DNA of 64,000 nucleotides from Mycobacteriales bacterium. Its GTDB lineage: Bacteria > Actinomycetota > Actinomycetes > Mycobacteriales > QHCD01. The notes under the pieces were generated by a model, which saw only the letters and a program-made list of their open reading frames with translations, was not told where the DNA came from and ran no database searches. The stretch's first letter is position 1; each line of letters starts with the position of its first letter. The stretch is from positions 1 through 64,000 of the forward strand of contig DASXJE010000177.1 of NCBI GenBank assembly GCA_036497565.1, in the 5' to 3' direction. This document shows, one piece after another, positions 35,035 through 45,820 of this stretch. Made by a program: the position numbers and the translations under genes.

Positions 35035-36171
35035 TCACACGGTCCGACCCGCCACGACGACCTCCCGCACCCGCAGCCCTCGATCGCCCGGTGACCAGTC
35101 GCAGGTGAACAGATCGGCGGGAGCCCCGGGCTCCACCCGGCCACGGCCACGGCCCCGCCCGCCGAGGACGCCGGCCGGGTTTGCCGTCGCCATCCGTACG
35201 GCGTCGGCCAGCGACACCCGGGCGAGGTCGACCACCCGGCCCACCGCGTCGGCGAGCGTGATCGCCGATCCGGCCAGGTAGGGGCTGCCGACCGGGGCGA
35301 GCCGGCCGTCGGCGGAGAGAGTGACGCGCCCGCCGACCGGCGTGTCGTAGTCGCCGGGCGGTCGCCCGGCCAGGGCCGTGCTGTCGCTGATCAGCACACT
35401 GCGCGGCACGGTCTTGGCTCGGATCATCGCGGTCATCGTGTCGGCGGGCAGGTGATGGCCGTCCGCGATGAAGCTGGCGGACAGCGGATCGGCGGCGAGC
35501 TGGGCCCAGATGGCATTGGGGTGGCGCGGGATGGTGGCCGGCGCCCCGTTGCCGAGGTGGGTCGACAAGGTCGCCCCGGCGTCCACGCACCGGTGGATCT
35601 GTTCGGGGCTCGCGGCGGTGTGGCCGATGGCGGCGACGACACCCCGCGCCCGGCAGGCGCGCACGTAGTCCTCCGCGCCGTCCCACTCGGGGGAGAGAGT
35701 GACGATGGCGAGCAGGCCGGCTGCGGCATCGACCCAGGTCTCGAGTTCGGCGACGTCAGGCGGCCGGACATGGCGCGCCTCGTGCACGCCGCGTGCGCCG
35801 TCCTGCGGCGACAGGTGCGGGCCTTCGACGTGAATCCCGACGACGCCGTGCCGGGTCGTCTCGTCGCGGGCCACGGCGTCGGCGACGGCGCTGATCCGGG
35901 CGAGCATGTCGGCGCGGCCGGCGGTGATGATCGTCGGGCACCAGCCGGTGATCCCGTGCCGCCACAACGCCCGGGTCAGGTCGTGCACGACCGCGGATCC
36001 GGGCGGGTCGGCGTTGACGTCCAGGCCGCCGTACCCGTTGACCTGCAGGTCGAGCAGTCCGGGCAACAGCCACGGCAGGTCGGCCTCGTCCGGCGCGTCG
36101 TCGATCCCGGTGACGATCCCGTCGGCGACCTGGACCGTGACGGCCCGACCGGTTGGGAGCCGACCCCGCAT
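35035..36171 (-). CDS. nagA: N-acetylglucosamine-6-phosphate deacetylase
   Basis: 378 residues, ATG 36171 behind GGAAGG. It removes acetate from GlcNAc-6-phosphate in amino-sugar recycling. NagA landmarks are visible in order: LPGLLDLQVNGYGG (Q/N in place of the HxH of other amidohydrolases), HVEGPHLSPQDGARG with the metal glutamate, AAIGHTAA and STHLGNG with the two histidines, and LISDSTALAG with the catalytic aspartate. No nagB or PTS gene is adjacent. The upstream region holds a twin palindromic element. Confidence 0.93.
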   Translation of the reverse strand: MRGRLPTGRAVTVQVADGIVTGIDDAPDEADLPWLLPGLLDLQVNGYGGLDVNADPPGSAVVHDLTRALWRHGITGWCPTIITAGRADMLARISAVADAVARDETTRHGVVGIHVEGPHLSPQDGARGVHEARHVRPPDVAELETWVDAAAGLLAIVTLSPEWDGAEDYVRACRARGVVAAIGHTAASPEQIHRCVDAGATLSTHLGNGAPATIPRHPNAIWAQLAADPLSASFIADGHHLPADTMTAMIRAKTVPRSVLISDSTALAGRPPGDYDTPVGGRVTLSADGRLAPVGSPYLAGSAITLADAVGRVVDLARVSLADAVRMATANPAGVLGGRGRGRGRVEPGAPADLFTCDWSPGDRGLRVREVVVAGRTV

Positions 36172-36247
36172 CAGTGCACCCTTCCTGGCCGGATTCGTCG
36201 GGAGCAGACGCTACGACACCCCCGCGGACCCGACGTGACCAGCGTGC

Positions 36248-36325
36248 CCAAAACGCACTCCTAGTGCGTTTTGGTCCGCGACACGCCGTACGGCGTGCCC
36301 AAAACGCACTCCTAGTGCGTTTTGG
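36248..36325. repeat. Twin palindromic element, copy 2
   Basis: Two hairpins with the core CCAAAACGCACT-CCT-AGTGCGTTTTGG lie at 36248-36274 and 36299-36325. Start-to-start spacing is 51 bp, the same as copy 1 at 5135-5218. The spacer GCGACACGCCGTACGGCGTG is itself nearly palindromic and matches copy 1 in sequence. Here it lies between divergent genes, so a plain terminator role does not fit. Confidence 0.9.
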
Positions 36326-36434
36326 TCAGGGGCGAGACTTGGCGGCTCGGGGCCGAACACGGCCGGTCGTAGACTGACCGCACTGTGGCGACGCACTCGA
36401 CCGGCAGGTGCGGTCGGGGACGCGAGGAGGTCGG

Positions 36435-37064
36435 GTGACACCGGAGTCGCGGCTGGCGGCCGCCGACCCGCCCATCGACCGGGTCTGGACCATTCCCAAC
36501 GCGCTGTCCATCGCGCGGTTGCTCGGGGTGCCGCTGTTCCTCTGGCTGCTGCTCGGCCCGCACGCCGACATCGCCGCTCTGGTGGTGCTGGCACTCTCCG
36601 GCATCTCCGACTACCTCGACGGCAAGATCGCCCGCGCTCTCGGCCAGACCAGCCAGCTCGGCGTACTCCTCGATCCGGCCGCCGACCGGCTCTACGTCCT
36701 GGCGACGCTGGTGGCGTTCGCGGTGCGAGGGCTGATCCCGTGGTGGCTCGTGGCGATCCTGGTCGGCCGCGACCTGATTCTCGGCCTGTGCCTGCCGGTG
36801 CTGCGCCGCCACGGCTACGGCCCGCTGCAGGTGCACTACCTGGGCAAGGCGGCGACCTTCAACCTGCTCTACGCCTTCCCGTTCCTGCTGCTCGCCGAGA
36901 TCGTCGGAGGCACGGCCGCCCAGGTGATCCAGCCGATCGCGTGGGCGTTCACGATCTGGGGTACGGCGCTCTACCTGTGGGCGGGCGCGCTCTACGTGTG
37001 GCAGGTCATCACACTGGTAGGGGCCGACCGCCGGGGGGCACCACCCGCGCCGGAGACCGTGTGA
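36435..37064 (+). CDS. CDP-alcohol phosphatidyltransferase (PgsA2-like)
   Basis: 209 residues; GTG 36435 follows GAGGAGG. Several membrane helices are evident. The CDP-alcohol motif D-x2-DG-x2-AR-x8-G-x3-D-x3-D is complete (D59, D62, G63, A66, R67, G76, D80, D84). The enzyme joins a CDP-diacylglycerol head group to an alcohol in phospholipid synthesis. Synteny matches M. tuberculosis Rv1822 (pgsA2), which leads the same DUF881/sbp/gcvH block. The acceptor alcohol is not evident. The stop overlaps the next GTG. Confidence 0.9.
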   Translation: MTPESRLAAADPPIDRVWTIPNALSIARLLGVPLFLWLLLGPHADIAALVVLALSGISDYLDGKIARALGQTSQLGVLLDPAADRLYVLATLVAFAVRGLIPWWLVAILVGRDLILGLCLPVLRRHGYGPLQVHYLGKAATFNLLYAFPFLLLAEIVGGTAAQVIQPIAWAFTIWGTALYLWAGALYVWQVITLVGADRRGAPPAPETV

Positions 37065-37990
37065 CGAAGACGCAGACGCCGGCCACCGGATCCGGCACCG
37101 GACCGACGCGCTCGCTGCTCGACGGGTTGATGAACGACACCCTCGATCCCGGGTACGCCGAGGCCGCGAAGAGACGTGCCGCCGCCGGTGCGCCCGCACC
37201 TGCACGGGGCCGCGCCCGGACCTGGCTGGTGATCGGGTTGGTCCTGGCCGGGCTGCTTCTTGCGGTGGCCTACCGGCAGACCGCCCGCCAGGCACCGGAG
37301 TCGGCTCGGGACCGGCAGGCGCTGATCGGCGACGTCGACCGGGCCACCCGCACCGGGGACCAGCTGCAGCGCAAGGTCGCGGCCTTGACCGCCGCGGTCG
37401 GCCGGGACCGCAGCGCCGGACTCGCCGAGACCAGCTCGGGCCGGGCCGCCGCGGGCACGTTGACCCGTCTGGAGGCCGCGGCCGCACTCGTGCCGGTCCA
37501 CGGCCCGGGCATCGCGGTCACCCTTGCCGACGCCGCACCGATCAAGCGCACCGACCCGGTGACCGGACAGCAGACCACCGAGCCGCCGAACGACACCGGG
37601 CTCGTACAGGACCGCGATCTGCAGAGCATCGTCAATGCGCTCTGGGCGTCCGGCGCGGAGGCCGTCGCGATCAACGGGCAGCGGCTCGCCCCCACCAGCA
37701 CCATTCGCGCGGCCGGTGGCGCCATCCTCGTCGACCTCTTCCCGGTGTCGAGTCCCTACACGATCCAGGCGATCGGCGAGCCGGGCGGGCTCGGCGCGAG
37801 GTTCGCCGGATCCCCGACGGCCAGTCAGTTCCGTAGCTACGTCGGCCTTTACGGCCTGCAGTTCGCCACCCGGACCGCGGGTCACCTGTCGCTCCCTGCG
37901 GCCGCCGACGCCGGCCTGCACTACGCCCGACCGGTACCGGCCACACGGACGCCCACCACACCGGCGCCCACCAAACGGGGAGGCCACTGA
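37061..37990 (+). CDS. DUF881 membrane-anchored protein (first)
   Basis: 309 residues, GTG overlapping the previous stop (GTGA). A cytoplasmic tail of ~45 residues is followed by one helix (LVIGLVLAGLLLAVAY), a coiled stretch, and the DUF881 domain with VPVHGPGIAVTLADA, SIVNALWASGAEAVAINGQRL and PYTIQAIGEPGGL. It corresponds to Rv1823 by position. DUF881 proteins face outward, occur beside sbp in Gram-positive bacteria (YlxW/YlxX in Bacillus) and are linked to division or wall genes; the molecular role is unknown. Confidence 0.9.
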   Translation: MTKTQTPATGSGTGPTRSLLDGLMNDTLDPGYAEAAKRRAAAGAPAPARGRARTWLVIGLVLAGLLLAVAYRQTARQAPESARDRQALIGDVDRATRTGDQLQRKVAALTAAVGRDRSAGLAETSSGRAAAGTLTRLEAAAALVPVHGPGIAVTLADAAPIKRTDPVTGQQTTEPPNDTGLVQDRDLQSIVNALWASGAEAVAINGQRLAPTSTIRAAGGAILVDLFPVSSPYTIQAIGEPGGLGARFAGSPTASQFRSYVGLYGLQFATRTAGHLSLPAAADAGLHYARPVPATRTPTTPAPTKRGGH

Positions 37991-38322
37991 TGATCCCGGC
38001 CCTCGCGCTCGCCGTCGGCATCGTCCTCGGCATCGTCCTCGGACCCACCGTGCCGTTGTGGCTGCAGCCCTATCTGCCCATCGCCGTGGTCGCCGCCCTG
38101 GACGCGGTGTTCGGCGGCGTCCGTGCCCACCTCGACGGCATCTTCGACGCGAAGGTCTTCGTCGTGTCCTTCGTCTCCAACGCCCTCGTCGCCGCCCTGA
38201 TCGTCTTCCTCGGCGACAAGCTCGGCGTCGGGGCGCAGCTTTCCACCGGAGTGGTCGTCGTCTTCGGGATCCGCATCTTCGGCAACGTGGCCGCGATCCG
38301 CCGGCACGTGTTCCGGGCATGA
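37990..38322 (+). CDS. sbp: Small basic protein (DUF1290)
   Basis: 110 residues, almost wholly hydrophobic with three or four membrane helices. GPTVPLWLQPYLPIAVVAAL, FGGVRAHLDGIFDAKVFVVS and VFGIRIFGNVAAIRRHVF are characteristic of DUF1290 (Sbp). It overlaps the DUF881 stop by one base (TGATG) and the next ATG by 4 bp, so the three genes DUF881-sbp-DUF881 are translated as a unit, as Rv1823-Rv1825 in M. tuberculosis. Confidence 0.93.
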   Translation: MIPALALAVGIVLGIVLGPTVPLWLQPYLPIAVVAALDAVFGGVRAHLDGIFDAKVFVVSFVSNALVAALIVFLGDKLGVGAQLSTGVVVVFGIRIFGNVAAIRRHVFRA

Positions 38323-39059
38323 CCGACGCCGGGCGCGCCGAACAGGTGCGCGAGAAGCTCCGGACCGCCGCGCGCTTCGGCACCTCGCCGGCCGGTCTTC
38401 TGATCGGGCTGCTCTGCGGCCTGCTCGGGTTCGGCCTCGCCGTCCAGGTGCACTCCCAGACCGCGACCGGCGGGCTGGCGACCGCGCGGCAGTCCGACCT
38501 GGTCCGGATCCTCGACGACGTCTCCAGCCGCGAGCAGCGGCTGCGCGGTCAGGTCGCGGCGCTGCAGGCAACGAGGAGCCGGCTGGCGTCGGGCGGCGAC
38601 CGGGCCGCCGCGGCGCTCACCGAAGCCAGGTCGCGGGCGTCGTCGCTCGCCATCCTGGCCGGCACCCTGCCCGCGCAAGGTCCCGGACTCGACCTGACCA
38701 TCACCGACCCGCGGTCCCGGGTCGACCCCGACACCCTGCTCGACGCCGTACAGGAACTTCGCGCGGCCGGTGCCGAGACCATCGAGGTCAACGACGTACG
38801 GATCGGGTTGTCCAGCGCCTGGACCGGTTCGGCCGGGGGAGTGTCGCTGGACGGAAAGAGCCTGACCGCGCCGTACAACGTCGTGGCGATCGGCGACCCG
38901 TCCACCCTCGCGGCGGCGATGAACATCCCCGGAGGTGTCGCGGACACCGTGCACCAGCAGGGCGGACTGGTGAGTTCGATCCAGCGTGACCACGTCGTCG
39001 TCTCCGCCTTGCGACCCATTTCGCGGCTTCATTACGCTGCACCGACCGGCGGGCATTGA
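38319..39059 (+). CDS. DUF881 membrane-anchored protein (second)
   Basis: 246 residues. The start is ATG 38319, coupled to sbp. One helix (LLIGLLCGLLGFGLAVQV) follows a ~25-residue tail; a coiled-coil of about 60 residues (DDVSSREQRLRGQVAALQAT) leads to the DUF881 domain with GPGLDLTITDPRS and AVQELRAAGAETIEVNDVRI. It is shorter than the first DUF881 protein and lacks its Pro/Thr-rich tail. The pair may form a heteromer with Sbp in the membrane. Confidence 0.9.
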   Translation: MTDAGRAEQVREKLRTAARFGTSPAGLLIGLLCGLLGFGLAVQVHSQTATGGLATARQSDLVRILDDVSSREQRLRGQVAALQATRSRLASGGDRAAAALTEARSRASSLAILAGTLPAQGPGLDLTITDPRSRVDPDTLLDAVQELRAAGAETIEVNDVRIGLSSAWTGSAGGVSLDGKSLTAPYNVVAIGDPSTLAAAMNIPGGVADTVHQQGGLVSSIQRDHVVVSALRPISRLHYAAPTGGH

Positions 39060-39081
39060 CCAACACCCCGAGAGGACCTGC

Positions 39082-39471
39082 GTGAGTACCCCTACGGAGC
39101 TGAAGTACACCGCCGAGCACGAGTGGGCGAAGGTCGGTCCGGACGGCCGGACGATCCGGGTGGGCGTCACCGACTTCGCGCAGAACGCGCTCGGGGACGT
39201 CGTCTTCGTCTCGCTGCCCGCGGTCGACACCGACCTCGAGAAGGGCCAGCCGATGGGCGAGGTCGAGTCGACGAAGAGCGTCTCCGACGTCTACGCACCG
39301 GCCTCCGGCACCGTCGCCGCGCGCAACGACGCCCTCGACGAGCACCCCGAACTGATCAACTCCGATCCGTACGGCGACGGCTGGCTGGTGGAGATCACCG
39401 TCACCGACACATCGGCGTTGGAGGACATGCTCGATGCCGAGGCGTACCAGAAGACCCTCGACCCGCAGTGA
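39082..39471 (+). CDS. gcvH: Glycine cleavage system H protein
   Basis: 129 residues; GTG 39082 follows GAGAGGACCTGC. The lipoyl-lysine (Lys65) sits in GEVESTKSVSDVYAP, and TAEHEWAKV and VGVTDFAQNALGDVVFVSLP are standard. The H protein carries the aminomethyl group between GcvP, GcvT and lipoamide dehydrogenase. gcvP is 3 kb downstream under a glycine riboswitch, whereas gcvH is transcribed with the DUF881 genes; no gcvT is in the window. Confidence 0.96.
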   Translation: MSTPTELKYTAEHEWAKVGPDGRTIRVGVTDFAQNALGDVVFVSLPAVDTDLEKGQPMGEVESTKSVSDVYAPASGTVAARNDALDEHPELINSDPYGDGWLVEITVTDTSALEDMLDAEAYQKTLDPQ

Positions 39472-39523
39472 CGGGTGAGGGTCGACAGTCGGAAACGACA
39501 CGACGCCAACCGTCGACCTTCAG

Positions 39524-39553
39524 TTGACCTTGTAACGACCGCCTGGCTACGCT
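39524..39553 (+). promoter_or_regulatory. Promoter of the FHA gene
   Basis: TTGACC (39524-39529) and TACGCT (39548-39553) are separated by 18 bp and stand ~40 bp before the FHA start. A GGTCGAC / GTCGACC inverted repeat upstream (39479-39518) frames the region. Confidence 0.6.
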
Positions 39554-39593
39554 TCGCACGCCCGGTGGCCGACAGGGGGAGGCGAGTCTGATC

Positions 39594-40124
39594 GTGTTTT
39601 GTACCCGATGCGGCCAGCAGAATGCCGACGAAAGTCGGTTCTGCTCGCAGTGTGGCGCGCGCCTGCCGCGCTCCGGTGAGACGTCGGCGGCGGAGACGAC
39701 GTCGATCATCCCGAGCAGCGCGTTCGACGACGTCGCCGAGGCGACCGAAGCATCCGAGCCCGGCCAACTGGGATCGGTCGACGCGCTCCCGGCCGGTTCC
39801 GCGCTGCTCGTCGTCAAGCGCGGCCCCAACGCCGGCAGCCGGTTCCTGCTCGACCAGGACACGACCACGGCCGGACGCCATCCCGACAGCGACATCTTCC
39901 TCGACGACGTGACGGTCTCCCGGCGGCACGCGGAGTTCCGGCGCAGCGGTGCCGACTTCTCGGTGTTCGACGTCGGCAGCCTCAACGGCACCTACGTCAA
40001 CCGCGAGCGGATCGAGGGCGTCGGACTCACCGGCGGCGACGAGGTGCAGATCGGCAAATTCCGGCTGGTGTTCCTCACCGGCTCCCAAGCGGGGAGCGAG
40101 GACGTGTCACAGGCGGCCGGGTGA
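39594..40124 (+). CDS. garA: FHA-domain metabolic regulator (GarA/OdhI type) with N-terminal zinc ribbon
   Basis: 176 residues; GGGAGG lies 11 bases before GTG 39594. Residues 3-20 form a zinc ribbon (CTRC and CSQC). Next is AETTSIIPSSAF, resembling the ETTS phosphorylation motif of M. tuberculosis GarA and Corynebacterium OdhI. The FHA domain (~75-160) is nearly GarA-like: VVKRGPNAGSRFLLDQD, AGRHPDSDIFLDDVTVSRRH, GSLNGTYVNRE. GarA binds and inhibits 2-oxoglutarate dehydrogenase and adjusts glutamate metabolism until kinases phosphorylate it. M. tuberculosis GarA, as I recall it, has no zinc ribbon, so this N-terminus is a difference. Confidence 0.9.
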   Translation: MFCTRCGQQNADESRFCSQCGARLPRSGETSAAETTSIIPSSAFDDVAEATEASEPGQLGSVDALPAGSALLVVKRGPNAGSRFLLDQDTTTAGRHPDSDIFLDDVTVSRRHAEFRRSGADFSVFDVGSLNGTYVNRERIEGVGLTGGDEVQIGKFRLVFLTGSQAGSEDVSQAAG

Positions 40125-40855
40125 CCTCGGCCGGGTCCGCCCGGGCATTCATGAGCATCGGCGAGGTGCTCTCCCAACTCCGCCCGGACTTCCCCGACGT
40201 CACCATCTCCAAGATCAGGTTCCTGGAGTCCGAAGGACTGGTCAGCCCGCACCGGACCCCGTCCGGCTATCGCAAGTTCTCCCGGGAGGACATGAGCCGG
40301 CTCAGCTACGTGCTGGCGGCGCAGCGGGACCGGTACCTGCCGTTACGGGTGATCAAGGAGCACCTCGACGCCCTCGACCGGGGGCTCGAGCCGCCCGACG
40401 CCCCCGGCGGGGCGCCGCGGGTGCCGCGGGCACTGGTCGCGGCCGAGGGGCTGCCCGACGCCGAGGACTTCGAGCCGAGCCGCTCGCCCATCCGGCTGTC
40501 CCGGGCCGAGGTGCTCGCCGCGACCGGCCTGACCGACGAGGCGCTGACCCAGCTCGAGCAGTTCGGGATGGTGACCTCCCGTGGCGGCCACTACGACGAC
40601 ACGTCGCTCACGGTCGCCCAGGCGGTCGGCGAGCTGTCCCGGTACGGCATCGAGCCGAGGCACCTGCGGGCCTTCCGGACGGCGGCCGACCGCGAGGTCG
40701 GACTCGTCCAGCAGGTGGTCACCCCCCTGGTCCGGCAACGCAGTCCGGAGGCGCGGGGGCGGGCCGAGGAGGCCGTCCAGGAGCTCGCCGCGCTGTCCGT
40801 CCGGCTGCACGCCGCTCTGGTGAAAGCGGGGTTGCGTTCGGTGCTCGGCGGTTAG
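40121..40855 (+). CDS. ftsR: MerR-family regulator FtsR
   Basis: 244 residues; GTG 40121 overlaps the FHA stop (GTGA), though ATG 40151 (MSIGEVLSQLRPDFPD) could be the start. The winged helix is RFLESEGLVSPHRTPSGYRKF. A second helix-turn-helix-like part follows (LSRAEVLAATGLTDEALTQL). The order garA-MerR-DUF151-MerR matches Rv1827-Rv1830, and Rv1828 is the FtsR orthologue that activates ftsZ in corynebacteria. Coupling to garA suggests joint control of metabolism and division. Confidence 0.88.
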   Translation: MTSAGSARAFMSIGEVLSQLRPDFPDVTISKIRFLESEGLVSPHRTPSGYRKFSREDMSRLSYVLAAQRDRYLPLRVIKEHLDALDRGLEPPDAPGGAPRVPRALVAAEGLPDAEDFEPSRSPIRLSRAEVLAATGLTDEALTQLEQFGMVTSRGGHYDDTSLTVAQAVGELSRYGIEPRHLRAFRTAADREVGLVQQVVTPLVRQRSPEARGRAEEAVQELAALSVRLHAALVKAGLRSVLGG

Positions 40856-40994
40856 CCCGCAGGCCCTGGGGTATAGCGGGATCAGGTATGCGAACGTTGG
40901 CCTCGCGAGCAGTGCTGGCCGCGCGGGCGCAGACGCCGGACGTGTAAGTTCAAAGTAGTGTCCCGGCGTCCACGGTCAGGGAGGCAAGTGCAGT

Positions 40995-41462
40995 ATGAAC
41001 GAGATGCAGGTCGTGGGTGTGCGAGTTGAGCTCCCGGTCAACCAGCCCATAGTGCTCCTCAAAGAGGCCAACGGAGAGCGCTATCTCCCGATCTGGATCG
41101 GCGCCGTCGAGGCCTCGGCGATCGCCTTCGAGCAGCAGGGTGTGAAGCCCGCCCGGCCCATGACGCACGACCTTCTCCGCGACGTGGTCGCGGCCCTCGG
41201 CGGTCAGCTCGAGTCGGTGCACATCACCGAGATGCGGGACCAGATCTTCTTCGCCGACCTGGTCTTCGCCAGTGGCGCCCGGGTCAGTGCCCGCCCGTCG
41301 GACGCCATCGCGCTCGCCCTGCGGTCCGGCGCGACGATCTACGGCGAGGACGCCGTCCTCGAGGAGGCCGGGATCCTCATCCCGGACGAGCAGGAGGACG
41401 AGGTGGAGAAGTTCCGCGAGTTCCTCGACACCATCTCGCCGGACGACTTCGCCGGGCAGTAG
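40995..41462 (+). CDS. DUF151 (bifunctional nuclease) family protein
   Basis: 155 residues. VRVELPVNQPIVLLKEANGE, YLPIWIGAVEASAIAFEQQG, RPMTHDLLRDVVAALGG and ARPSDAIALALRSGATI are the core of DUF151 (PF02577). Some members have DNase/RNase activity. The acidic C-terminus (DEQEDEVEKFREFLD) is usual in actinobacteria. It corresponds to Rv1829 by position. It has its own 139-bp upstream gap, so it may be transcribed separately from ftsR. Confidence 0.92.
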   Translation: MNEMQVVGVRVELPVNQPIVLLKEANGERYLPIWIGAVEASAIAFEQQGVKPARPMTHDLLRDVVAALGGQLESVHITEMRDQIFFADLVFASGARVSARPSDAIALALRSGATIYGEDAVLEEAGILIPDEQEDEVEKFREFLDTISPDDFAGQ

Positions 41463-41540
41463 ACCGGCCACGCTCGCCCCGGGCCGAGCCAGGCGTAAGC
41501 CTGAGTCTCCAGTCGAGGTCGAAGGTTACGACACGCCCTC

Positions 41541-41577
41541 GGCGCCCGTTGACCGCGGCCTCGCGGGCGCCTACCGT
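41541..41577 (+). promoter_or_regulatory. Promoter with embedded inverted repeat, upstream of the second MerR gene
   Basis: TTGACC (41549-41554) and TACCGT (41572-41577) are 17 bp apart. The 8-bp arms GGCGCCCG (41541-41548) and CGGGCGCC (41564-41571) exactly flank the -35 and most of the spacer. A dyad inside the -35/-10 spacer is the classic position of MerR-family binding. Confidence 0.6.
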
Positions 41578-41665
41578 CCAAATCCTCACCGTGTGACTCG
41601 GGCCGGCTGATTCGGTCTGCTGCCGGGCGATGAGAGTCCTCATCGAGCGCACCCGGGAGGCTGTC

Positions 41666-42289
41666 GTGAGCGGACGCGACCACCCGGGAGACGGCCGATC
41701 CGGCCCGCAGCCCCCCGAGCCGTCCGAGGTTGAGCTTCCCGTCTCCCGCCCCACCCAGGGGTCGCTGTTCGACGACGGCACCGAACCGGTGCCCGACGAG
41801 ATGATCGGCTACCGGGGCCCGGCGGCCTGCTCCGCGACCGGGATCACCTACCGCCAACTCGACTACTGGGCCCGCACCGGGCTGGTCGCACCGTCGATCC
41901 GGACGGCGTCCGGCTCCGGCACCCAACGGCTGTACTCGTTCACCGACATCGTCGTGCTCAAGGTCGTCAAACGGCTGCTGGACACCGGGGTCTCCCTGGC
42001 CAACATCCGCACCGCGGTGGAGCACCTGCGCCGCCGCGGGGCCGACGACCTCGCCGAGCTGACCCTGCTCTCCGACGGCACCACCGTCTACGAGTGCACC
42101 TCGCCCGAGGAGGTCGTCGACCTGCTCCAGGGCGGCCAGGGTGTGTTCGGGATCGCGGTCAGCGGCGCCCTGCGTGAGCTGACCGGATCGCTGGCCGAGC
42201 TCCCCGGCGAACGCCTCGACGGCGCCGTGGTCGAGCGCGGGGTCCCCGACGAGCTGTCCGAGCGGCGCCGGTCGCGCCGCACCGGCTGA
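41666..42289 (+). CDS. MerR-family regulator (Rv1830/ResR position)
   Basis: 207 residues. GGGAGG five bases before GTG 41666 selects this start over ATG 41630. A ~45-residue flexible lead precedes the winged helix (YRGPAACSATGITYRQLDYW, RTGLVAPSIRTASGSGTQRL, YSFTDIVVLKVVKRLLDTG). The C-terminal part includes TTVYECTSPEEVVDLLQGGQ. It is syntenic with M. tuberculosis Rv1830, reported as ResR, a regulator of growth resumption and antibiotic resilience. An inverted repeat in its promoter suggests autoregulation. Confidence 0.88.
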   Translation: MSGRDHPGDGRSGPQPPEPSEVELPVSRPTQGSLFDDGTEPVPDEMIGYRGPAACSATGITYRQLDYWARTGLVAPSIRTASGSGTQRLYSFTDIVVLKVVKRLLDTGVSLANIRTAVEHLRRRGADDLAELTLLSDGTTVYECTSPEEVVDLLQGGQGVFGIAVSGALRELTGSLAELPGERLDGAVVERGVPDELSERRRSRRTG

Positions 42290-42353
42290 CCCACTCGCCC
42301 CGCCGCCGGTCCGAATCGGCGCCACGCTGGTACCGTCGAGGACGCCACCGACC

Positions 42354-42548
42354 CCACGCGGGAGAGTTCCCACGCCGCCAGCATGGGACGCCGAAGGAGC
42401 AACCCTCCCCGGAACCTCTCAGGCCAACGGACCGCGCAGGCGAGGCGACTCTGGAAAGCGGGACCGGACCACCGGTCCCCGCCGACGGTGCAAGTCCACC
42501 GGTCCCGGCCGGTGCGGCGAAGCTCTCAGGCCTCGATGACAGAGGGGG
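42354..42548 (+). promoter_or_regulatory. Tandem glycine riboswitch
   Basis: Aptamer 1 shows GCGGGAGAG (42358-42366), GCCGAAGGAGCAA and GGAACCTCTCAGGC. Aptamer 2 shows CTCTGGAAAGCGGG, GCCGACGGTGCAA, GAAGCTCTCAGG and ACAGAGGGGG. The order and motifs are those of the double glycine aptamer. A small GC hairpin (42554-42566) follows, then the gcvP ribosome site at 42596-42600. No terminator is seen, so control by access to the ribosome site is likely. A TACCGT box at 42331-42336 may be the -10. Confidence 0.93.
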
Positions 42549-42605
42549 AGGACGCGGGTGGCCCGCCGCCGCCCGTCGCCCCCGTCCGTCCCGTTGGAGG
42601 CCCCG

Positions 42606-45467
<2,862 letters not shown>

Positions 45468-45481
45468 CCGGCCGCGGTAAC

Positions 45482-45685
45482 TCAGGCGGCAGGCGCGGTT
45501 ACCAAGGGTTGCCGGCGGCGCGGGGCGATGACCCGACCGTCGGGGAGGAGCTCGCCGGTGTCGTCGAAGAAGACGACACCGTTGCAAAGCAGACTCCATC
45601 CCTGCTCGGGATGGCTGGATACGACTTGGGCGGCGTCTCGATCGGCGTCGTCAGCCGACGGGCACGGAGTTTCGTGCGGACACAT
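45482..45685 (-). CDS. DUF5999 family small protein
   Basis: 67 residues from ATG 45685 (MCPHETPCPSADDADRDAA), the usual family start; a longer frame adds 14 residues without similarity. HPEQGWSLLCNGVVFFDDTG and ELLPDGRVIAP complete the conserved core. The CPHETPC cysteines could bind a metal. DUF5999 proteins are common in actinomycetes and their function is unknown. It has its own 135-bp upstream gap after the polyketide synthase gene. Confidence 0.88.
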   Translation of the reverse strand: MCPHETPCPSADDADRDAAQVVSSHPEQGWSLLCNGVVFFDDTGELLPDGRVIAPRRRQPLVTAPAA

Positions 45686-45820
45686 GGCTCTCAAATTCCT
45701 GTGCAAGCGGGGTATGGCGTGTGGCAACAGTCACAGTGTGCCCCGCTGGCCGCGAAATATTCATCATGTGATGCGTCCGCAACATTTGGCGTGTCGCATG
45801 CCAACTCGCAGGACCGCGGG

